Source of the DNA: CAZMUN01 sp964569815
GTDB lineage: Archaea > Iainarchaeota > Iainarchaeia > Iainarchaeales > GCA-2688035
DNA: 27,532 bases
Assembly: GCA_964569815.1 (NCBI GenBank)
Contig: CAZMUN010000014.1
Coordinates: forward strand, 1-27,532
Direction: 5' to 3'
Shown here: piece by piece, positions 1 to 5,229 of the stretch
Position numbering within the stretch: position 1 is the first letter of the stretch
Layout of the letters: each line of letters starts with the position of its first letter
The notes under the pieces: model-generated
What the model saw: only the letters and a program-made list of their open reading frames with translations
Databases searched by the model: none
Told to the model about the DNA's origin: nothing
Program-made: the position numbers and the translations under genes

Positions 1-180
1 GCTCGCTCTCATCCCTGCCTTAAAAGGCAGGGGTTTCCCGCTCGCGGACTAAAAACCAGGAGTTATATTAGAACGGATACAATTGCCTCAATGGAAAAAG
101 AACTTTTCTTGAAAGAAATTGGCAAAATTGCTGCTGGCTTGTTCGAGAAACTGAAAAAAGAAATTATGAAAAATCTTTGA
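1..180 (+). CDS. Partial ORF, open from the window edge
   Basis: The frame ending at the TGA at 178-180 is open back to base 1, so this may be the 3' end of a gene that starts outside the window. The first Met is at 91; from there it would encode only 29 residues (MEKELFLKEIG...), a charged amphipathic helix. The upstream part translates straight through the hairpin at 13-32 (RSHPCLKRQGFPAR), and from memory such peptides arise when the right end of an IS200/IS605 element is translated. The upstream half is therefore probably not coding. The next ORF-like sequence begins at 182, one base after the stop. The product is unknown, and only the 91-180 portion has any claim to be a small gene. Confidence 0.3.
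   Translation, partial: ARSHPCLKRQGFPARGLKTRSYIRTDTIASMEKELFLKEIGKIAAGLFEKLKKEIMKNL
13..32. repeat. Perfect hairpin, possible IS200/IS605 right-end palindrome
   Basis: CCCTGCCTT (13-21) and AAGGCAGGG (24-32) are perfect inverted repeats separated by two bases. They are followed by GTTTCCCGCTCGCGGAC. The combination resembles subterminal hairpins at the right end of archaeal IS200/IS605 elements, where tnpB and its omega RNA end. The transposase genes would lie left of the window, so this rests on pattern memory only. An intrinsic terminator is an alternative, but no T-run follows. Confidence 0.35.
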
Positions 181-181
181 C

Positions 182-265
182 ATGGCAACAAAAATAGCGT
201 TTTGAAATAAATCATCTTCTAAAGGAGAATTCTTCGGCGAAATATTCATCAGCATAGCGAAATAG
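182..265 (+). pseudogene. Mini-gene copy 1 (KGEFFGEIFI family), nonsense-disrupted
   Basis: Reading from ATG 182 gives MATKIAF, then TGA at 203-205, then NKSSSKGEFFGEIFISIAK and a TAG at 263-265. The distance from the start codon to the KGEFFGE core (39 nt) is the same as in the intact copy at 3101-3196, so the alignment needs no gap. The in-frame TGA at codon 8 makes this copy look inactivated. It starts one base after the stop at 180 and lies about 110 nt upstream of the nucleotidyltransferase gene. The function of the family is unknown. Confidence 0.5.
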
Positions 266-336
266 CTGGCTTTTGAGCAGTTGGAACAAAACAGCCTGAT
301 TGGCGAATAGGCAAAGCAAGCAATAAATTTAAAATA

Positions 337-366
337 ACAATCGTTATTTATATTTTACAATCGTTA
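337..366 (+). promoter_or_regulatory. Tandem ACAATCGTTA repeats flanking a TATA-like box
   Basis: ACAATCGTTA occurs at 337-346 and again at 357-366, a 20-bp period (about two helical turns). The AT-rich TATTTATATTTT core lies between the copies. The array ends just before the GGTG ribosome-binding-like motif and the GTG start at 378, an arrangement expected of an operator. The winged-HTH domain of the downstream nucleotidyltransferase is a candidate binder (inference). A third copy lies at 2237-2246. Confidence 0.45.
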
Positions 367-377
367 GGTGATTTTTT

Positions 378-926
378 GTGTTTGAAGAATATGCCGGGCA
401 AAGAGTTCTTGAACTTTTTTTTACCGAGCCTTTTAGGGAATTCCATTTGAGGGAAGCTGCAAGAAAAGCAAATGTTTCAGCACCGACTGCCAAAATCCAG
501 CTGGACAAATTTGTCAAAGCTAACCTAATTGAAAAACACAAAAAGGCAAACTTGTCCTTATTCAGAGCCAACACAAAAAGCAAAAGGTTTCAGCTGCTTA
601 AAACAGCATACTTTCTTGAGAAACTGGAAAAAAGCGGTTTGGTTGAAGAAATGAAAAAGAAGATTGGGCCACAGGCACTGGTGTTGTTTGGAAGCACTGC
701 CAGGGGAGAAGACAGCAAAGAAAGCGACATAGACCTGCTGGCAATCACAAAAAAAAAGCATGTAATAGAAATTAGCAGGTTTGAGAAAAAAATCGGCCGG
801 GAAATCAATTTTGTGTGTTATTCCACTGCGGAATGGAGGAAAAAGGCAGTGGAAGACAAGCCTTTTTACCAAAGAATACTAATAGAAGGCATTGTTTTGG
901 GAGGGGAACTGCCGGTGATTGAATGA
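378..926 (+). CDS. wHTH-nucleotidyltransferase (MNT-type antitoxin)
   Basis: This 182-aa protein has a winged helix-turn-helix at roughly residues 18-65 (FHLREAARKANVSAPTAK...) followed by a minimal DNA-polymerase-beta-type nucleotidyltransferase domain. The catalytic signature is visible: LFGSTARG with G105-S106, then D117 and D119 in SDIDL, and a candidate third acidic residue at E142. In MNT/HEPN modules the nucleotidyltransferase is the antitoxin and is thought to adenylylate the HEPN toxin. The N-terminal wHTH suggests it also autoregulates the operon through the tandem repeats upstream. The GTG start at 378 is preceded by GGTGA at 367-371. It overlaps the next gene by ATGA, so the two are probably translationally coupled. 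The family call is firm; the antitoxin role comes from context. Confidence 0.85.
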   Translation: MFEEYAGQRVLELFFTEPFREFHLREAARKANVSAPTAKIQLDKFVKANLIEKHKKANLSLFRANTKSKRFQLLKTAYFLEKLEKSGLVEEMKKKIGPQALVLFGSTARGEDSKESDIDLLAITKKKHVIEISRFEKKIGREINFVCYSTAEWRKKAVEDKPFYQRILIEGIVLGGELPVIE

Positions 927-1390
927 GCAGGTTTGCAGACTGCCTTGAAAAAAGGCTTCTTAGAAAAGACAAGCCAGATAAGCAAAAGGGACTTATCGCT
1001 CTTGAAATCGCTGAGCAAAGGCTGATGGATGCTGAGATATCCATGGACTCGGAAATTTATTCCGCCACAATCCTTCTCTCCTATGCATCAATGTTTCATG
1101 CATCAAGAGCACTTCTTTTCAGAGACGGCTACACTGAAAAAAGCCATTACTGCCTAATCGAATTCGTGAAAGAAAAATACATACAAAAAGGGCTTATAAA
1201 CTCAAAATTCTCCTTTCTCCTGAACAATGCAAGAGAAGAAAGGCACGAAGTGCTATACGGCCTGCAGAGAACAGAAACAAAAGAAGATGCAGAGCAGATT
1301 CTCAAAAATGCAAAAGAATACTTGCAAGAAATCAAAAAAATACTGCAAGAAAAGAAGCCCCAGAAAAACAGCACGGGAAAGAGTTCCTGA
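923..1390 (+). CDS. HEPN-domain protein (putative RNase toxin)
   Basis: This 155-aa helical protein resembles archaeal HEPN-domain proteins. It has the typical N-terminal helices (ALEIAEQRLMDAE, then YASMFHASRALLFRDGY) and a later conserved block AREERHEVLYG with R104, R107, H108 and Y112. That block is where HEPN nucleases carry their catalytic Arg/His and where MNT partners are known to AMPylate a tyrosine. The spacing here is R-x3-H rather than the usual R-x4-6-H, so activity is uncertain. Its ATG overlaps the stop of the nucleotidyltransferase gene, as in the classical two-gene modules. The last 20 residues are lysine-rich and probably disordered. A damaged mini-gene copy follows at 1400. 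Confidence 0.82.
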   Translation: MSRFADCLEKRLLRKDKPDKQKGLIALEIAEQRLMDAEISMDSEIYSATILLSYASMFHASRALLFRDGYTEKSHYCLIEFVKEKYIQKGLINSKFSFLLNNAREERHEVLYGLQRTETKEDAEQILKNAKEYLQEIKKILQEKKPQKNSTGKSS

Positions 1391-1399
1391 AATAGGCAG

Positions 1400-1497
1400 A
1401 TGGCAACAAGAATTAAGAAACGGGTAAGATGGCGCCTAATACACAATTCTTCGGCGAAATATTCATTAGTTTGATTAAATCTAATGAAAAGGTTTAA
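1400..1497 (+). pseudogene. Mini-gene copy 2 (FFGEIFI family), frameshifted
   Basis: ATG 1400 opens with MATRIKKRV, like copies 1 and 3, but the conserved core QFFGEIFISLIK is read in another frame that starts at ATG 1429 and ends with TAA at 1495-1497. The distance from the start to the FFGE codons is 47 nt, against 48 nt in the intact copy at 3101. A single-base deletion therefore explains the shift. The 22-codon frame from 1429 (starting MAPN) could still be translated. It lies between the HEPN gene and the VapB gene, and its 3' part overlaps the likely vapB promoter. Confidence 0.5.
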
Positions 1498-1534
1498 ATG
1501 TAATGAGGAATATGAATATTAGCAGTGATATGAT

Positions 1535-1780
1535 TTGACTACAAATGTTTATGACATTAAATTGTCTAAAGGATTCCAGTTCACCCTGCAGGCTGAAAGC
1601 AGGAGAAAACATGGGTTGAAGCCAGGGCAAGAAATCCAGGTGATCGATTTGGATAAAGAAATAATTTTGAGGCCAAAGAAAAAGGGAAGCTTGAAGAATT
1701 TGGTTGGAAAGTTTAAGGCAGGCAAACGGTTTGATGCCGTTAAAGAGCACGACTTGATTGTAGCGAGTTTTGGCCAATGA
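1535..1780 (+). CDS. vapB: VapB-type antitoxin, AbrB/SpoVT fold
   Basis: This 81-aa protein has an N-terminal swapped-hairpin AbrB-type DNA-binding domain: the strands around FQFTLQAESRRKHGLKPGQ and IQVIDLDKEIILRPKK fill residues 12-50. A basic linker follows, then a C-terminal tail that would wrap the toxin. The start is a TTG at 1535 after a GTGAT motif at 1525-1529. A TTTAAATG box at about 1492-1499 and a small inverted repeat ATTAG/CTAAT (1465-1469, 1481-1485) lie upstream, suitable for autoregulation. Its stop overlaps the vapC start by ATGA. The fold and partner leave little doubt, though VapB subfamilies vary. Confidence 0.85.
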   Translation: MTTNVYDIKLSKGFQFTLQAESRRKHGLKPGQEIQVIDLDKEIILRPKKKGSLKNLVGKFKAGKRFDAVKEHDLIVASFGQ

Positions 1781-2181
1781 AATTTATTGATACGGTTACA
1801 TTGTTTGCCAGCTTTTTTGTTGACGAAAAGCACCATGCAAAAGCCAGGAAGATAGTTAGTGCGATAGCGGAAGAGAAAGTTAGAAACGCGGCATACTCTG
1901 ATTATGTGTTGGACGAACTGCTTACTCTGGCAAGAGCCAAAAAAGGGGCCATTGTTTCAAACAAAATTTTGGAGGAAATAATTAATTCAGAAATTAAGAT
2001 GGAAAAAATCGAACAGCGGCATTTGAGCCTGGCAATGGAAATATTCAAAAGCTACGAAAAACTTAGTTTTACAGATTGCACTACAGTGGCCTTGATGTTG
2101 GACTTGGGAATAAAAGAGATTTATTCATTTGACAAGGGCTTTGATTCAATCCCAAAAATAGTCAGGCTGGAAGAGCTTTGA
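1777..2181 (+). CDS. vapC: VapC-type PIN-domain ribonuclease toxin
   Basis: This 134-aa protein has the PIN-domain acidic set in the expected order: D5 in KFIDTVTLF, D46-E47 in LDELLTLA, D100 in SFTDCTTVALM, and D119/D123 in FDKGFDSI. PIN toxins are Mg2+-dependent endoribonucleases that cut tRNA or rRNA and are held inactive by the VapB encoded just upstream. The length is normal for the family and all expected acidic positions are occupied, so it should be active. It overlaps vapB by ATGA and is the second toxin-antitoxin pair within 2 kb. The RNA target cannot be told from sequence. Confidence 0.9.
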   Translation: MKFIDTVTLFASFFVDEKHHAKARKIVSAIAEEKVRNAAYSDYVLDELLTLARAKKGAIVSNKILEEIINSEIKMEKIEQRHLSLAMEIFKSYEKLSFTDCTTVALMLDLGIKEIYSFDKGFDSIPKIVRLEEL

Positions 2182-2236
2182 AGGCAGAAAGTTCAAAGCA
2201 GCATTTCTCGGAGACCCAAATTTTTACAACTGCACC

Positions 2237-2246
2237 ACAATCGTTA
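2237..2246 (+). promoter_or_regulatory. Third ACAATCGTTA copy upstream of the 2284 gene
   Basis: The 10-mer matches exactly the two repeats at 337-346 and 357-366. It lies 38 nt before ATG 2284 and is followed by a TGTATATTAG TATA-like stretch at about 2261-2270. A shared regulator is possible, but one copy could be chance. Confidence 0.3.
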
Positions 2247-2283
2247 AAAATTCCTTCATCTGTATATTAGCTAGGGTTTATTT

Positions 2284-2967
2284 ATGGCTGGTTTATTTGC
2301 ACACGAGCTGATTGCAAAGTTGGTTTTGAAAAAAGTCTCTAAAAGGGCGTTTATATCAAGATGCGAAAATGTTGACGATTACTTTTTTGGCGCGATTGCC
2401 CCAGACATAAGGTACATCAACAATTCTTCCAGGGAAATAACTCATAAACCCAAAGGCAAAGATTCAATCTTTGAAGCCTTAAAAGCAAGCAGTGTTTCAA
2501 TGCCCTTCATGGCTGGCTATGAAACCCACTTGATTGTTGACGACACCTGGTCGAATGATAACAAAACAATGGATAAGAGCATTTACGAGCATTTCGGTCT
2601 TAACGCTAGTGACCCCATTCAAAAATTTTCTTTATATCTGCTTGTTGATGACTATTTTCAAGGCGAATCAAGCTGGTTTTTTCAGTTTGAATGCGCAGGC
2701 AACATCCTGCGGGCCAATGACGTGTCAATTTTACAAGCACTGGGATTTGGCCTAAATGATACTTTGCGATACAAATCAGCTGCCACATTCTATCTGAGAG
2801 AGCCCGGCATAGACACATTTAACATATTCAACCTCTTGCCAACTAACCTAGATGAAACCATAATCAGAAAAATTGCAGACCAAAAAGCGTCTTTGACTTC
2901 TTTTCTCAAAGACTTCAAAAAAACGTCCATAGAAAACTGTCTGGAATCACTGGAGAAACACCTATGA
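2284..2967 (+). CDS. Phospholipase C/P1 nuclease-like metal-dependent protein
   Basis: This 227-aa protein carries the scattered His/Asp pattern of the zinc-dependent phospholipase C/P1 nuclease superfamily: H7 in LFAHELIA, FFGAIAPDIRYI with D41, H54 in EITHKP, and H82 with D86/D87 in YETHLIVDDTW. In that fold these residues bind a zinc cluster that hydrolyses phosphodiesters. No signal peptide is visible, so it is likely cytoplasmic. The second half is less recognisable and fits helices. The preceding TATA-like box suggests its own promoter, and its stop overlaps a 42-aa membrane protein by ATGA. Substrate unknown; the family call rests on motif pattern only. Confidence 0.6.
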   Translation: MAGLFAHELIAKLVLKKVSKRAFISRCENVDDYFFGAIAPDIRYINNSSREITHKPKGKDSIFEALKASSVSMPFMAGYETHLIVDDTWSNDNKTMDKSIYEHFGLNASDPIQKFSLYLLVDDYFQGESSWFFQFECAGNILRANDVSILQALGFGLNDTLRYKSAATFYLREPGIDTFNIFNLLPTNLDETIIRKIADQKASLTSFLKDFKKTSIENCLESLEKHL

Positions 2968-3092
2968 AATTTGTTCAAAAAATAGTTTTAGTGGCAGGCA
3001 CAGTTGTAGGCACTATTTTTTTAACCCTATACTTATTTGGATTTTTTAACTTTCTTATTTTTTCTTACAATTTTATAACTGCTGTAGACTAA
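2964..3092 (+). CDS. Small membrane protein, 42 aa
   Basis: The ATG overlaps the stop of the preceding gene (ATGA), which argues for real translation. The product opens with a short basic stretch (MKFVQK) and continues with about 35 hydrophobic or aromatic residues including VAGTVVGTIFLTLYLFGFF, enough for one membrane span. It ends in TAVD. I recognise no family. Its coupling to the phospholipase-like protein suggests a membrane partner or anchor, or a small toxin-like peptide. Confidence 0.5.
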   Translation: MKFVQKIVLVAGTVVGTIFLTLYLFGFFNFLIFSYNFITAVD

Positions 3093-3100
3093 ACAGCAAT

Positions 3101-3196
3101 GTGGCAAGAAGAATAGAAAAAACAGATAAAATGACTCCTAAAGGAGAATTCTTCGGCGAGATCTTTATAAACCTGAACAAAGAAGTGGCTGATTGA
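3101..3196 (+). CDS. Mini-gene copy 3 (KGEFFGEIFI family), intact
   Basis: From GTG 3101 the frame is open for 31 residues: (V)ARRIEKTDKMTPKGEFFGE, then IFINLNKEVAD, ending in TGA at 3194-3196. This is the only copy of three without a stop or frameshift. The peptide has a basic N-terminus and an amphipathic C-terminal helix. It begins 9 nt after the 42-aa membrane protein ends and stops just before, or overlapping, the start of the PP-loop gene, so it may act as a coupled leader. An internal ATG at 3131 would give an 18-aa form. No Shine-Dalgarno is evident before the GTG. Function unknown. Confidence 0.5.
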   Translation: MARRIEKTDKMTPKGEFFGEIFINLNKEVAD

Positions 3197-3198
3197 GC

Positions 3199-3828
3199 AT
3201 GACTAAAGTTGTTTGCCTTTTATCAGGAGGCATTGATTCTGCAGCCGCTTTGGGCCTTGCGTTAGAGCAAGGCATGGAAGTATTGGCACTGCATTACAGC
3301 ACAAAGCCTTTTGCAGATGAAAGAGCTGAGAAGAAGACAATTGAGCTTGTAAAGCATTTGAACAAGGCTTTTGGAAAAAAGGTAAAGCTTGTCGTGGTAC
3401 CGTTTGGCTCTGTGTTGAAAGCAATTTCAAAAAACTGCGACCGCAAATTCAACTGCGTTCTATGCAGAAGAATGATGCTCAGGATTGGGGAAAAAATTGC
3501 AGAAAAGGAAAGGGCATCCGCTCTTTTAAGCGGAGAAAGCCTTGGCCAGGTTGCCTCCCAGACCCTGTCAAATTTGAATGCAGAAGCAGGAACCATTGCC
3601 ATGCCTGTTATCAGGCCATTGCTTGGAATGGACAAACTCGAAATAGAAAAAATCGCGAAAAAATTTGAAAGCTTTGGAATAAGCACAATGCCAAGCAGCT
3701 GCTGTTCCATCCCAGAAAAGCCAAGCACAAGCGCAAAACGTGGCTTTATTGAAGAACAGGAAAAAAAGCTTGCAGTAAAAGAACTCGTTCAACAAGCATT
3801 CAATGCAAGAGAACGGCGTGAAATCTGA
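3199..3828 (+). CDS. Stand-alone ThiI-type PP-loop protein (tRNA thiolation)
   Basis: This 209-aa protein matches the C-terminal ATP-pyrophosphatase domain of ThiI, which activates U8 of tRNA for 4-thiouridine. It has the PP-loop SGGIDS (residues 9-14), the CVLCRRMMLRIGEKIA block with C86 and C89, SGESLGQVASQTLSN, PVIRPLLGMDKLEI and SSCCSIPEKPST with C168/C169. It lacks the N-terminal ferredoxin-like and THUMP domains of full ThiI, and any rhodanese domain. In archaeal ThiI relatives conserved cysteines can hold an Fe-S cluster, which the C86/C89/C168-169 set could support here. tRNA binding may need another protein. ATG 3199 is preferred; an in-frame TTG at 3193 is the alternative. Confidence 0.82.
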   Translation: MTKVVCLLSGGIDSAAALGLALEQGMEVLALHYSTKPFADERAEKKTIELVKHLNKAFGKKVKLVVVPFGSVLKAISKNCDRKFNCVLCRRMMLRIGEKIAEKERASALLSGESLGQVASQTLSNLNAEAGTIAMPVIRPLLGMDKLEIEKIAKKFESFGISTMPSSCCSIPEKPSTSAKRGFIEEQEKKLAVKELVQQAFNARERREI

Positions 3829-3917
3829 TGCAGTTCAAGAAATTTGTTCAAAAAAAAATGCAGTTCAGGAAAAAACTGGCAGCTTATGCCAAAAGGCTTT
3901 CTCAAAATAGACCTTGA
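3828..3917 (+). CDS. Possible basic 29-aa ORF overlapping the next gene
   Basis: ATG 3828 shares its A with the stop codon of the PP-loop gene (TGATG). It encodes a very basic peptide with an internal repeat, MQFKKFVQKK then MQFRKKLAAY. It overlaps the 5' end of the 3844/3886 ORF in another frame. It may be translated by coupling or may simply be the untranslated link. There is no family match and the confidence is low. Confidence 0.2.
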   Translation: MQFKKFVQKKMQFRKKLAAYAKRLSQNRP

Positions 3918-4107
3918 AAAGGGTGCTGAATTGAAGGAAAAAGCAGGCGCCGAAATGGAAATAGAAACAAGCTCTCTGCACATCACACGGCTTGAAGGAA
4001 CACAGCTAGACATAAATTCAACAGGCAAAACCGTTGTGAAAACAGAGCACGGAAAGAAAGCCAAAAACCTGTTTTCAAAAATTCTTCCAACCCTTGCAAA
4101 AAAATGA
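3886..4107 (+). CDS. Small hypothetical protein, 73 aa
   Basis: The frame is open from a TTG at 3844, but ATG 3886 (MPKGFLKIDLEKGAEL) is a better start because the segment between is lysine-rich and shared with an overlapping ORF. The product alternates charged and hydrophobic residues (EMEIETSSLHITRLEG, then TGKTVVKTEHG), suggesting a small beta-rich domain followed by a basic helix. I do not recognise it. It follows the PP-loop gene closely and may belong to the same transcript. The next gene has its own promoter. Confidence 0.5.
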   Translation: MPKGFLKIDLEKGAELKEKAGAEMEIETSSLHITRLEGTQLDINSTGKTVVKTEHGKKAKNLFSKILPTLAKK

Positions 4108-4129
4108 AAAAAAAACGCTCCCAGATAGC

Positions 4130-4175
4130 TTTAAATAGCAGAAAAGCCTATTCCATGCAAAAAAGCGGGAGGTGA
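4130..4175 (+). promoter_or_regulatory. TATA box and strong RBS for the DUF4013 gene
   Basis: TTTAAATA at 4130-4137 lies about 45 nt before GTG 4182. GGGAGGTGA at 4167-4175 is a strong Shine-Dalgarno seven bases from the GTG, and it fixes the start. Confidence 0.6.
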
Positions 4176-4181
4176 AACCAA

Positions 4182-4850
4182 GTGAATATTGGAGCAGCAA
4201 TCGGCAAACCATTCAGCAACATCAAAAACATGGTAATAGGGATTATTCTCTTAATAATTCCAATAGCCAACATCTTGACAATTCCAGGTTACCTGCTTAG
4301 AATTGCAAACAGGACAATGAACGGAGACCATTCACTACCTGGCTTTGAAAACTTTAGCGAACTCATAGTAAACAGCATAAAGGCAATCGTCGTAGGACTG
4401 GCATATGGAATAATCGCAGCAATAGTTGCATTTATTTTAATGCTCATTCCATTCGTTGGCCCAGCGCTTGCCTTGATCTGGTACATAGTGTTCATGTTCA
4501 TAGCGCTCTCAGCGTTCATGGCCCTGGCAAAAACAGGCGACCTTGGAGCAGCGTTTGGATTCGGAGAAGTTTTCAACAAAGCCAAAAGCGGTGATTTCAT
4601 AGTGGCAGTGATTGTTGGTGCAGTGATTGCATTCTTAATCGCACTGATAGTCGGAGCAATAGTCGCAATTTTGTTCGCCGCACCGTTGCTACCTGTCGTC
4701 CTAGGAGGCGCAACAGACCCTGCAGCAATTGCAAGCATTATGTCAACCCTTATGGGCGTGGGACTAATAGCTTTCATAGTGCTGTTGGTAGTGGAATACG
4801 TTTTAGCAGTGTTCTTCTACTCCTTGGTTGCAGAAGCATACCAAAAGTAA
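4182..4850 (+). CDS. DUF4013 multi-pass membrane protein
   Basis: This 222-aa integral membrane protein has the DUF4013 layout. A short N-terminus (IGKPFSNIKNMVIG) leads into a first hydrophobic segment, then the conserved loop with GYLLRIANRTMNGD, LPGF and the helix that follows. Several long Ala/Ile/Val-rich spans come after, about five in all. The family is common in archaea, often in small lineages, and has no known biochemical role. The GTG start is set by the ribosome binding site at 4167-4175. A hairpin and T-rich tract follow the stop, so it is probably monocistronic. Confidence 0.8.
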   Translation: MNIGAAIGKPFSNIKNMVIGIILLIIPIANILTIPGYLLRIANRTMNGDHSLPGFENFSELIVNSIKAIVVGLAYGIIAAIVAFILMLIPFVGPALALIWYIVFMFIALSAFMALAKTGDLGAAFGFGEVFNKAKSGDFIVAVIVGAVIAFLIALIVGAIVAILFAAPLLPVVLGGATDPAAIASIMSTLMGVGLIAFIVLLVVEYVLAVFFYSLVAEAYQK

Positions 4851-4885
4851 GGGAGCCAGCACCTCCCTTTTTCTCTTTCTTTTTT
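4851..4885 (+). terminator. Hairpin plus T-rich terminator
   Basis: GGGAG (4851-4855) pairs with CTCCC (4863-4867) and is followed directly by a long T/C-rich tract. It lies immediately after the DUF4013 stop codon and matches an archaeal-type T-rich terminator. Confidence 0.65.
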
Positions 4886-4947
4886 TTCTTTGCCTTCAGC
4901 CAGCAGGCAAACCAATTAAATACCATTTTCGGCAATAATTAACCTAT

Positions 4948-5076
4948 GCCGGCGTGGCGGAGCGGTCAAACGCACATGCCTCGAGAGGCCTTTTCTTGGA
5001 AAGAAAAGCCCTGGGAAAAGAAGCCAAGACAGCATGCGGCCTTCGGGCCCCGCAGGTTCGAATCCTGCCGCCGGCG
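4948..5076 (+). tRNA. tRNA-Ser(CGA) with a 45-nt intron
   Basis: The acceptor arm GCCGGCG (4948-4954) pairs with CGCCGGC (5069-5075), followed by discriminator G5076. The D-stem is GCG/CGC. The anticodon stem CATGC (4975-4979) pairs with GCATG (5032-5036). The loop reads CTCGAG before the intron and A after it, giving anticodon CGA at 4982-4984. A long variable arm GGCCTTCGGGCC identifies a class II serine tRNA. The T-arm is GCAGG TTCGAAT CCTGC. The intron, about 4986-5030, sits at the canonical 37/38 site cut by the archaeal splicing endonuclease. It carries its own hairpin (TTTTCTT/AAGAAAA). CCA is not encoded. The exact splice points could shift by a base or two. Confidence 0.93.
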
Positions 5077-5210
5077 AAAACTTTTTTGGAGCACTCGCTT
5101 CGCTCGTTTCCAAAAAGTTTGCAAAAAGAAATGCTGCTGGCGAGCCTTTCTTTGAAAAAGAAAGCCTTAGAAAAGAAGCGTTTTCGCTTCGCGAAAAGGC
5201 ACTCGGTTAT
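5077..5210. repeat. Palindrome-rich tract with an intron-like copy
   Basis: Three inverted repeats lie in the region 3' of the tRNA. ACTTTTTTGGA pairs with TCCAAAAAGT across 5081-5119, with a CTCGCTTCGCTCG centre. A TTTCTTT/AAAGAAA hairpin lies at about 5147-5163. TTTTCGC-TTC-GCGAAAA lies at 5181-5197. The middle hairpin sits in a stretch (5142-5179) that resembles the tRNA intron at about 80% over 38-40 nt. I see no coding sequence here. The first hairpin could terminate the tRNA transcript. Confidence 0.5.
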
Positions 5211-5229
5211 AAAAAAAGTCCATTGACAA

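Noticed and set aside
4289..4777. 162-aa minus-strand ORF
   Set aside because: It is the mirror of the DUF4013 membrane gene, whose codon pattern, RBS and family match are clear. The composition (Ala/Thr/Ile repeats) is typical of an antisense shadow.
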